64,000 nucleotides of DNA from contig CM059567.1 in assembly GCA_030386875.1 (NCBI GenBank), forward strand, positions 53,180,020-53,244,019, in the 5' to 3' direction. Shown here piece by piece: positions 54,201-64,000 of the stretch. Within the stretch, counting starts at the first letter, position 1; every line of letters starts with the position of its first letter. The notes under the pieces are model-generated. The model was not told where the DNA came from and ran no database searches. It saw only the letters and a program-made list of their open reading frames with translations. A program made the position numbers and the translations under genes. The DNA comes from Morinoia aosen. Lineage: Eukaryota > Arthropoda > Malacostraca > Amphipoda > Talitridae.

Positions 54201-56038
54201 GGTTCTCCCTGCTCCAGTGTGGTTCTCCCTGCTCCAGTGTGGTGCTCCCTGCTCCAGTGTGGTTCTCCCTGCTACAGTGTGGTGCTCCCTGCTCCAGTGT
54301 GGTTCTCCCTGCTCCAGTGTGGTTCTCCCTGCTACAGTGTGGTGCTCCCTGCTCCAGTGTGGTTCTCCCTGCTCCAGTGTGGTGCTCCCTGCTCCAGTGT
54401 GGTGCTCCCTGCTACAGTGTGGTGCTCCCTGCTACAGTGTGGTTCTCCCTGCTCCAGTGTGGTTCTCCCTGCTCCAGTGTGGTGCTCCCTGCTACAGTGT
54501 GGTGCTCCCTGCTACAGTGTGGTTCTACCTGCTCCAGTGTGGTTCTACCTGCTCCAGTGTGGTTCTCCCTGCTCCAGTGTGGTGCTCCCTGCTCCAGTGT
54601 GGTGCTCCCTGCTCCAGTGTGGTGCTCCCTGCTCCAGTGTGGTGCTCCCTGCTCCAGTGTGGTGCTCCCTGCTCCAGTGTGGTGCTCCCTGCTCCAGTGT
54701 GGTGCTCCCTGCTCCAGTGTGGTGCTCCCTGCTCCAGTGTGGTGCTCCCTGCTCCAGTGTGGTGCTCCCTGCTCCAGTGTGGTGCTCCCTGCTCCAGTGT
54801 GGTGCTCCCTGCTACAGTGTGGTGCTCCCTGCTACAGTGTGGTGCTCCCTGCTCCAGTGTGGTGCTCCCTGCTCCAGTGTGGTGCTCCCTGCTCCAGTGT
54901 GGTGCTCCCTGCTCCAGTGTGGTGCTCCCTGCTACAGTGTGGTGCTCCCTGCTACAGTGTGGTGCTCCCTGCTACAGTGTGGTTCTCCCTGCTACAGTGT
55001 GGTTCTCCCTGCTCCAGTGTGGTTCTCCCTGCTACAGTGTGGTGCTCCCTGCTCCAGTGTGGTGCTCCCTGCTACAGTGTGGTGCTCCCTGCTCCAGTGT
55101 GGTGCTCCCTGCTCCAGTGTGGTGCTCCCTGCTACAGTGTGGTTCTCCCTGCTACAGTGTGGTTCTCCCTGCTACAGTGTGGTGCTCCCTGCTCCAGTGT
55201 GGTGCTCCCTGCTCCAGTGTGGTGCTCCCTGCTCCAGTGTGGTGCTCCCTGCTCCAGTGTGGTGCTCCCTGCTCCAGTGTGGTGCTCCCTGCTCCAGTGT
55301 GGTGCTCCCTGCTCCAGTGTGGTGCTCCCTGCTCCAGTGTGGTTCTCCCTGCTCCAGTGTGGTGCTCCCTGCTCCAGTGTGGTGCTCCCTGCTCCAGTGT
55401 GGTGCTCCCTGCTCCAGTGTGGTGCTCCCTGCTCCAGTGTGGTGCTCCCTGCTCCAGTGTGGTTCTCCCTGCTCCAGTGTGGTGCTCCCTGCTCCAGTGT
55501 GGTGCTCCCTGCTCCAGTGTGGTGCTCCCTGCTCCAGTGTGGTGCTCCCTGCTCCAGTGTGGTGCTCCCTGCTCCAGTGTGGTGCTCCCTGCTCCAGTGT
55601 GGTGCTCCCTGCTCCAGTGTGGTGCTCCCTGCTCCAGTGTGGTGCTCCCTGCTCCAGTGTGGTGCTCCCTGCTCCAGTGTGGTGCTCCCTGCTCCAGTGT
55701 GGTGCTCCCTGCTCCAGTGTGGTGCTCCCTGCTCCAGTGTGGTGCTCCCTGCTCCAGTGTGGTGCTCCCTGCTCCAGTGTGGTGCTCCCTGCTCCAGTGT
55801 GGTGCTCCCTGCTCCAGTGTGGTGCTCCCTGCTCCAGTGTGGTGCTCCCTGCTCCAGTGTGGTGCTCCCTGCTCCAGTGTGGTGCTCCCTGCTCCAGTGT
55901 GGTGCTCCCTGCTCCAGTGTGGTGCTCCCTGCTCCAGTGTGGTGCTTCCTGCTACAGTGTGGTGCTCCCTGCTCCAGTGTGGTGCTCCCTGCTACAGTGG
56001 GTGCTCCCTGCTCCAGTGTGTGCTCCCTGCTCCAGTGG
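51243..56038. repeat. 4.8-kb minisatellite of 19/20-bp units, about 240 copies
   Basis: Head-to-tail CTCCCTGCTCCAGTGTGGTG (20 bp) and CTCCCTGCTCCAGTGTGTG (19 bp), with variants at a few positions (CTCG/CTCC; GCTCCAG/GCTACAG/GCTGCAG; GGTG/GGTT). Variants occur in blocks: 51245-51430 mostly 19-mers; 51431-51960 CTCG 20-mers; 51961-52150 19-mers; 52311-52405 GCTACAG 19-mers; about 52550-52975 near-identical GCTGCAG units; 53050-53170 GGTT units; 53276-56038 CTCCC 20-mers. No frame contains a stop, so frames up to 1646 codons arise; their Cys/Leu/Val-rich 20-residue periodicity is a by-product of the DNA repeat. Confidence 0.98.
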
Positions 56039-59000
56039 GCAGGTGACGAAGCGTCTCGCGGTTGTTGCGTGTCCGGCGCCATTAAACGGGAAATTTAATT
56101 GAAAAATTAACCACTTTGACGAGAAACAAAACGAGTTCAGCGCTGCGAAATGCTTCCATATGGAATCCATTTTTCCTGGAGTATATTTATTCCCCACTGC
56201 ATTCGACAGCAACAGGGTAGAACATAAATCATTTGAAATAATAGTTGAAACTTAACGGCTTATCAAAAGCCCTTTAGAAACTCTGCATTGTACGATGAGC
56301 TTTACTTTTTACCTTGTTAGTTGATGTGAGAAGTTCACTTTGTTTTGAAATAATTAATCTAAGACTTCTTTACTCAAAATACAATGCACAAAAGATGTGA
56401 TCTCATCTCGTGTGATCATGCCGAGTTTGGCGAGCTGATGTTGGGATGGTCGTAATGTATTGTCGAGAATTATTCTGTATAATCAAACCTAAAAAGGAAA
56501 AAGAAACTACGTATTTTAATACCCTATCCAATTTGATAAGGATGCTATAAATAGTCAAAAATGCTCTGACTATGTCAGTTTGCTGCCTACTTCCGCAGGT
56601 GTCACTTCTGCCGTGAACAGCTTTAATCAAAACTTGGTGCCTCTCAATGGTTCCTTTCCGGAGTTTCGCTTTCATTTTCCATATGCTAAAGCCAAGCTGC
56701 ATCGTTACGCGCACGCAAGTTTTGTGTGTCGCTAACTCAGGGACGTACGAGGCGGCGCATCCCAACTCCGTTATCGGCAGCAAGCACAATTTCCGTGCCC
56801 AAGTTCCAGTACAATTCACGGCGGTAACAGCCTCCTATTCAAACAGGTTGCCTTTAGAAGGCATTGGGAGGCAGTTACGAGCTAGCAAACCTAATTATAA
56901 CTTCACTTGAGTTAGCGATATTGTCGTGAACTCGCCGACGGAACAAAACCAAGTCGCTTTTGCTGGTTGCCATTTTGCTACATCGATGTTTGGGAACCGA
57001 ACTAAGTGTGTAAAGGACCTGTATACGTTTTAGGAAGATTCGTTGTGCTTTTTTATCCAACGCAATTCAAAGCGTTTATTGAGGAAGCGTCATTCTCCAA
57101 GAAACATCGGCTTCTTTGAGGAGTGAAGACTGGAATGCCTAAGTTGTCTATTGATCAATTTTAAAACTCCTTCTCTCATTGCTGACGTTTCCACTTGACC
57201 ACAAGAACAATACCTTCGGTAAGGAATGAAGCATTTTCTCTGCTGGCTGAGCTTTAACTTGTCAAGCCGTATAACAAATTATCCTAGTGAAATTGTTGTC
57301 AACTCATTTATAGAGGAGTAGCGGCCGGGCATCCAATGGGACTCTAAATTATTTACCCTTCGAAATAATTTCTTGGCGCTGTTGTTTTCTTAATTTTGCA
57401 TCCTTGTCCCTTTGTTCGAATTTTTATTATGACTCTTGCGCTAGCTTTTGTGTCAGCAAGGAACGGTTACAATTGTTTTTTTGAGTCATCATTATAAAAA
57501 TTACCTAAGAGTTCACTAATTTGTACTTTTTTCGTAGAGATTTTTATTTAGAGAGATTCAAATGGTATTTTGTTTTGAGGTCCTACAAGAGCTATAGACC
57601 TACGTAACTTTGAGAAGTAGATCGACTCTAAAACCGGGTAAATGAGCTACTACCGTTATCATTAAATGGCTGAATGAGCACAAAATAGTCTCCCGAGTCT
57701 GCCAAAATCTTGTTTGCAATTTTGCTGACGCCTGCACGCTTTAGCATTAAGGCATTATCCGCCATGCGCCAAGTGGATCGTACCGGGTGAAGAGGTAAGA
57801 AGAAGATACAGTTTGCGTATAGCAACAATGCAGTGACGCAGGCATGAAAGCAGGTTTGATGGTGCATAGGAGTTGGCGCCGGATCGCCAGTGTGGGGCGT
57901 TAGCTTGCGTGTGGTCGCGCAGCTCGCTCACCGCGATTACGATGGCCGGCCCACAGCTCATGATGTGCGTCTCTACGGGCCTTAATTACGATTTTTGATG
58001 CTACGCTGCGCTGCAGGAACCTCATCAGGCCTTGATTAACTGCGCAGTTAAGCTGGTAATGAGTTGCTCCCACTCCATAACTATCTCCGCCGCTCTTGAC
58101 CACCAAGCATTAGCAATCAGTCGGAAAATAAAAAATCCTTTTTTTTTTGAGAAGTAGTACATCTTTGTGTATCATATACACATTGTTATTATTACTTGAA
58201 TGCTAGCTTGTCCTTATAAGCTTGTGTAATTAGTGAAGTAGCATTTTTGTTGCTTTTACTTATACCCATTCACCCATCCTACAAGTGGCATTCTTGGGGA
58301 TTTTTTAACTGGTTATTGAGGAATTTCCTAATTTTTTCAATCGATGTAATTGTAGCTAAATTCCATAAATCCCCATATACATAACACGAGCGCTCTGATT
58401 CTCTTCTGAAAAGACATCGATATGAATTGATTTAAATATCTTTACATCTCTTATAAATACCTCTGAGTGACAGTGAAGCTCCAGTTAAAAGTGCACGCAT
58501 CGTGCAGGAACCTCATCGCCGATGCATTACAACCTCGGAAAATTCGTGTCGAAATATTTTATCCTTGAAGCAAACTTGCGTCGCTCGTTTGATATTAACC
58601 ACCCAACAAATCTGGGCCTCGAGCCGTTCTCGCTTCTGTTCTTAGTTTCAGTCAGCACCTGTGAGAGAAATATACATTTCATGCCTATCTTTACTCAATT
58701 TGTACCGTGCATTGTTACTTCAGACGAAACTGGTCATACTGGTTCTGACGGTACTGGCAATAGTAAACAAGACAATCATTGATCTGCTATTTCAAGTCGA
58801 AAATATTTCACAGGACACTTTCAAATATTAACTTTTTGCAAGACTTTGCTAAGTGCTGAAACTCTCGTCTTATGTACGCATAGTTATCAAATGCCTTGTC
58901 ACCCTGTATTTGCTGATTTGCCATTCCTAACCGACGAGGTTTCGCGGAGCTTATTTTCGAATATCATAACTTTTCAGACAATTTAAAGTGTTAAAACTCT

Positions 59001-62000
59001 TGTGTCTTACACGCGATTGTTATCAAATACATAGTGGTGGCGCTAATGAACGAGGGAAGTTCTTGCAAAGAGGAAGGGTTGCATTATTATGGATCGATGG
59101 CGGCACAAGGAATGCCTCGCCGCGTCAACAAGAGAGCAGAGTAATCACTTGCGTCTGCGTAGATTGATAGGCCAAGTATTGGTCGGTCGCAAGACTAATG
59201 CAAGTCTGGAAACGGTCCTCCTTTGGAGTGCAGATCAGGCCTTAATTGCTTCTAGCCTTCCAATTGAAGGGCCATCATCACTCAAAGCTGCCCTTCGTGC
59301 AACTACTCAGAGTTCCATCTCGCCTCCAGGGGGAAGTTCTCCACGTAATTGTTTCGGAAGCGTCTTGCATAATCTCGTGTGTGCGCGGACGCAATTGTAT
59401 GGATATGCAGGCCTGCGAATATATACCCTGTGTTGCACGGGGCAGTACGTTGCCGAGTGCTCCTTTGATCAGCCCGTAGTAATCCTGTTCAGTATCACTA
59501 TGTGCAGTGAAGCTCTCACCTGCATGACTTTAAAATCGTTAGGGAGGCACGACTTTGTTTCTGGCTTGCTCAGTTTCACTGATAATATCCCATTAACTGA
59601 TGCAAACATAGTGGGGGGAAAATGTAAACTACCATAAATTGAACGTTTATCATTGTTTTCTTGGAAACGTTTGCCCATTATAGGAGTAAAGGCATCCGAG
59701 TACAAAGAGGACTTAGCACGAGTACTCTCTTGTATGCACAAACATTTAAGTTTTAATATCCAATGTCGCTGTTTTTTATGTCGTTGGCAAATTCAGTTTC
59801 GCAGTTCATTTAAAGACTGAACTTCTCGTGTTTCATGTTTTGAAAAGCAGGCCATGCCCTAAAAGTTAGTGTCAAAGTAAAGCCGCTTATTTTATTTTCT
59901 CGCTCTCATTTGTCACTTTTACTCGATTCAGGCCACAAACGATTAGCTCGTAGCATTAATTAACATCAAAAGATATTCCTAATTCCTCATGTTTCTCTAT
60001 TCGTTCACTGCTTTAACAGTTTAATTGAACTACCACGAGTGGAGGCATTAGGGTTCAGTCTACTGGAGCTACGCGTAGCGCAACGTAAATACGTTTGAGG
60101 TATGGCAGGATTTATACTTGCTGCCAAGCTGGTAAAATGAAAACCTTCCTCCTTTACACTGGCAGCACGCATCCCCTTCCGTTTGAAATACTCTCAAAGA
60201 ATCTAATTCGTCAGGGATAATGGCGTGTAATTGTACACCTGAATGCGTACTCAGATGAGTTAAAATATTTATCAGTCACCTCAGCTACCTGTTAATAAGA
60301 CAGCCAAACATGTGTCAGAAGTTTGTGATCTATTTAATTGAAGTTTAAAATCAGAGGGATTTGATTTTTTATATTTTGCGTCTCTGCCTTCCCTGACTGT
60401 GACTCAAGTAACTATTTTAGCTAGGAAATCTTTGATCCCGACTTTCTTTCCTCCATCCTGAAGATTGCTTTTCACGGAGTATGAGGGATTTGGCTTTTAT
60501 CAGACAGACATGTGGTATTTTTCGGCGCATCTCAGACGTGAACTTTTTTCAGCCTCCCTTGTTTGGTATTCGGTTGTAGTTTGTTGTCATAATTTATTCT
60601 CATAAAACCAAACATTCTAACGGCTTTTGCAACAATTAAGTGGAACTTTGTATGGGTTTATGGATGCGACTGCATTTATTTTATTTGGTTCATGTCGCTC
60701 AGCCAAGTGGAAGGCGGCCAGCAGTACGAAACCGATCTTTGTTTTGCGTCTTGGCGACACGTGAGAACTGTTTTTTTCCTGTGGTTCAACAGCATTTGAA
60801 ATTTTTACATTTCTGTTATATTTGTCTAATGTGTAAGAATATTTTAGCCTGTATCTAACGTAATCCTAGGCCATAACGAGCCGTTTACAGCTCGCAGAAT
60901 AGCTCTCACCAGCCTGTCAAGCGATCATGAAAACCAAGCAAGAGTTGTGTGAATTTCATAGGTTTAAAGATACCTTGAGTTGATCCACAAGTTTCTGTCT
61001 ACTGTCAAAAGATGCAGCACGGGAATAGGCGTCGTGTTACCAGTTCAGCCGGCAGCGGCCATCAAAGGACGTAGAGTGCCGTGTCTTTTGTATCGCCTTG
61101 GCCAATTTGCCCTCATTAGAGTACTAAGCTCTTCATCTAGCGAACTCAAGAGCCCTCGAAACGTAAAACTTCTTCTTTTGAAGCATCGTCTCATGTACTA
61201 AGTGAATGAGAATTTAATGCAATTTTCCGCAGAAGCATGTTATCAGTTATTTATGAAAATATAAAACTTAACAAACCTAATTGGGTTGATGTTTTGGTTT
61301 GTTTCGTCTCATAATGAGGTATTTTTGATAAATCTAAAATTACACTCTCATAGCGCGTCAAATGATTGCTGGCAGTAAAAGTTCAACAGAATTCAGGGAT
61401 ATTTTCTGGGAGGCTGCAGTTATTTTGAAGCGTTTCTGTCAGCCACTTTGAAAAACTCCATTCCTTTTGAATAAGAATAAAAGCTTCGGTTTTTTCTCTT
61501 CTATTCATAGCCTTAGATCCTAGCTCGTGTAACTGTGATGAAGCCTCATCCATCTCTGGCACAATTATTGTTTTTCCCAAGTCTAATCAAGACATCGAGG
61601 CGAGAGTTTTCAAACATTCCCGTGCAGTTTTTGCTGCAACTTCAGTGTCACATAATGAGTCTCCTTAATAACGCGAGCGCTGCGGTGTTGTGCGGCTGCA
61701 CTGCTCTATTATGGTAATAAGGAAGAACGCGACATGCGCAGCCCTCGCAATTAATTGCCATTTCTGAGTGTTGCTGCTAATGCGCCGCAGCTCTTGCGGT
61801 CACCGCTCCGCGTGGACTGGCAACGACCACATCATGAGCTGGATTTCCTAGCGCAATTATCTCGTGCAGCACTTCTCTATGACGGAACCGCTCTATGGCA
61901 ATTACGTATTCATGAGTCTAATCCGGCTTACATGTACGCCACGTGTGGTAACCTTCAAGCGAACGAATCATTTTAATGTATGGGAATGAGGAAGTTTAAC

Positions 62001-62589
62001 CAGTCCTGTAACTCCATCCGGGGAAATCATTGTTCAAGAATTCTTCGCATTTTACGTACAAGTATTGGAATTGATTTTTGCAGAAATTTTTTGGTAGTGG
62101 TAACCCTAGCTGGATAAGTCAAAATCAGCTGCACTTGTGGCAGGAATTTGATCATGGCATGCCTTATTTTTCATTCTTCGTCTCTCTCTCTCGTGAGGGA
62201 AGCCGGCTAACCACGTAGACCATAACTCCTGCACGAGAGTCTTTGTCATTTACTCCTCACTCTCAGTTTATCATTTTGTTCCATTGAGGTACTTGCGTTG
62301 TCTTTTGCCAACGTTGCATTCTGTGCCAACCGGGACACCCAAATTTCAGGTTCTTGTGAAGTCACCTAAACCAAAACATCATCGAGTTCCTCCTTGATAG
62401 TTGGCTATCTGAGCGAGCGGAAATAGAAGTCAAACAAATAAACACTCGGTGTAGAAATTATTCGTGCACGACAAATTTCCGCTCATAGCCCGTATATTTA
62501 AACATACACTAACAGAAAAAGGTGGGACAAAAATTTTTCTATTGAAGAGTAGTTGCAACGAACACTATGCCCTCCCACATTGTCCTTTA
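56039..62589. other. 6.5 kb of unique sequence without an assigned gene
   Basis: No coding region that I can support. The longest frame, 182 codons at 59089-59637 (plus), has no recognised motif. Two less AT-rich, non-repetitive patches (57870-58090 and 61640-61960) contain homeodomain-type cores (TTAATTAC, CAATTAATTGCC, GGTAATGAG) and could be regulatory; this is speculation. Confidence 0.3.
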
Positions 62590-62845
62590 ACATCTTTTCG
62601 GTCCCTTAAAGGACCATCTTTTTCCGATTCACTGTTGCCTTTTTCAGCACCTATTAGTTTCTTCATGATTTTATTTTGTTTCACACAATTCTTCCAATTT
62701 TGCTGTTTCCATGCGCGGGGTGGATCATTCACCTTGTGCACTGATTCTTATAATTTCACACTAATGGTGCCTTCCTTCTTTCTCTTTCGGAAAAACGCTT
62801 TTTGTAGTCAGGGAGGCTTAAAGTGACTCATAATCCAATCCTTAA
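62590..62845 (+). mobile_element. Old 5'-truncated SINE-like copy
   Basis: AAAGGACCATCTTTTTCCGA, TTCACCTTGTGCACTGATTC and CAGGGAGGCTTAAAGTGACT with a CATAATCCAATCC tail. A plus frame of 120 codons (62464-62826) spans it and is an artefact. Confidence 0.75.
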
Positions 62846-64000
62846 ATTAAAACAGGCAAAGTTCCTCTGCCAATGGGAGTAGATCATTACACCTGAGTAG
62901 GGCACTTAAGTCTCCCTGAGACGCAATCTCGGTACCATGCAGACTCTTCCTAGCATGCAAGTGCCCAGGCAAGTTCCTTCATTGAGTCAGAGTGCCTAGA
63001 TAACCTCAGTGGGAACTACCTGTGAGAAACTATTGGCCTAAACCCAGTAGAAATTCGACTTTTATCATCTTTCTGGCTTTTTTGATTTGAACAAAAAGGT
63101 TACGTGTAGGTTTTATTTCATGATAATCGGAGTGCTGCCATAAACAGAATCTAGATAGCCAGCACGCTCACAGTATTCTAAAAATTTGTACTTCAGGGAA
63201 TGAGGCATGCTGTTTTGTGTTTTGATGTGAAGTTAAAAATTTAATTTTTCTTTTATGATTACCTTTTATAAAGTATTAAAGCAGTATTAAAAATGTTTGT
63301 GTAATGTGAGATAGAAATCTAGACTGCTATACCATAATAATATTTCAGACATAACTAACATCAAACGATAGAACATGAGTATTCGAAAGTGTCCCTGAGA
63401 CCTCGTCGCCAAGTGGCGAGAGTTGCGTGCAGGGTGTGCACGAGATGCTGTTCGCTGGTGGACTTTGCGAAAAACTTTTCTTGTCTTCGAAACACTTAAA
63501 TTACGACGCATTGAGTAATCTGCAGCTCTGTAGCCCTCAAGAATGTTAAGGCTTCTATGATAAAAATATAGCATTAAAGTCTTTTGTTTTTTACAGTTTT
63601 TAGCACTGGCTTGTTTGTCTCTTCGCATCAATACTGTCGGTGAAAATATCAAAATTTCATAAACATTTCGCGTTCGATATGAATTATCATTGATATCATG
63701 ATCTATGTATTTTAAAAGTTTTTCCGAATGAAAAGTGGGCCGATAAGTAAGACACAAACTCTGTGAATTACATTACTCAAGCTGTACTGGCGCCTCCTGC
63801 AGAGCACAGCACATGAGATTGCGGGCAGAGATGAGGACACGGACGATGGGAGCTGAGGATGAGCCATGTTCATGCATGAAATTTGTAAGCTTGCTTTATC
63901 TCGCTCATATTTAGTTCCCCTGATAATTTTCCCATATTTTTCAAGTGATCAAATTGTTTCATGAATTTTTTTGAATCGGAATGAGGTATTTTCTGATGAA
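62846..64000. other. Unique sequence, nothing recognised
   Basis: A 156-codon minus frame at 63287-63757 has no family features, and I do not call it a gene. Confidence 0.3.

Noticed and set aside
51001-56102. Very long Cys/Leu/Val-rich reading frames, up to 1646 codons, on the plus strand, plus a minus-strand frame
   Set aside because: They are produced by a stop-free 19/20-bp DNA repeat. Several frames are open at once, unit length changes shift the frame freely, and the non-repetitive starts show no domain.
59089-59637. 182-codon plus-strand frame, the longest not explained by repeats
   Set aside because: No recognisable domain, signal or repeat pattern, and no evident splice context. 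One frame of this length in 64 kb over six frames is not strong evidence. A protein search or RNA-seq could rescue it.
63287-63757. 156-codon minus-strand frame
   Set aside because: Composition is unremarkable and no motif is present; treated as chance.

Overview
This 64 kb window is eukaryotic, most likely from an invertebrate and plausibly an arthropod. It is AT-rich and intron-like or intergenic in texture, with no bacterial gene packing, no ribosome-binding sites and no host exon that I can recognise. The species guess rests only on the repeat types (a DIRS-like tyrosine-recombinase retrotransposon, CR1/jockey-type LINE debris, TTAA-flanked MITEs) and is weak. Nearly everything that can be annotated is mobile or tandemly repeated DNA.

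The only substantial protein-coding system is a near-complete DIRS-like retrotransposon at 17352-22566. It has inverted terminal repeats, an internal complementary region that joins the complements of both ends, a leader carrying a 35-bp tandem array, a gag-like ORF broken by one frameshift, an RT/RNase H/methyltransferase-like ORF and a tyrosine recombinase ORF with the R-H-R-Y set in place. RNA copying through RT and RNase H, circle formation templated by the internal complementary region, and insertion by the recombinase would work together. The element is flanked by the same hexamer, GATTAT, on both sides.

The most distinctive recurrent signal is a short interspersed family of about 360 bp, seen in some 15 copies over the whole window. 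Its 5' end (CCCCTCAGGGGG...) forms successive small hairpins and its 3' end is a TAATC-type tail rather than poly(A). Five copies have target-site duplications of 11-15 bp. All five belong to a short-form subfamily, and two of them sit inside older long-form copies. I do not recognise the family and treat it as the best candidate for something undescribed.

Layout: 0.5-1.3 kb, truncated LINE reverse transcriptase on the minus strand; 1.35-2.7 kb, 35-bp minisatellite interrupted by a young SINE-like copy; 3.0-3.4 kb, LINE 3' end and a TTAA MITE; 6.0-7.0 kb, nested SINE-like cluster; 8.7-8.9 kb, a duplicated unit; 14-15.6 kb, old repeats; 17.35-22.57 kb, DIRS; 25.4-28.7 kb, SINE-like cluster; 32.4-34.9 kb, a degenerate repeat block probably inserted into a SINE-like copy; 43.1-43.2 kb, short repeats followed by a perfect 20-bp-arm hairpin; 44.3-45.0, 48.2 and 50.5 kb, more SINE-like copies; 49.2-49.95 kb, LINE 3' end and a second TTAA MITE containing a 28-bp perfect palindrome; 51.24-56.04 kb, a 4.8 kb minisatellite of 19/20-bp units in sharply homogenised blocks; 56-64 kb, mostly unexplained unique sequence. 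Very long reading frames over the minisatellites are artefacts of stop-free repeat units.
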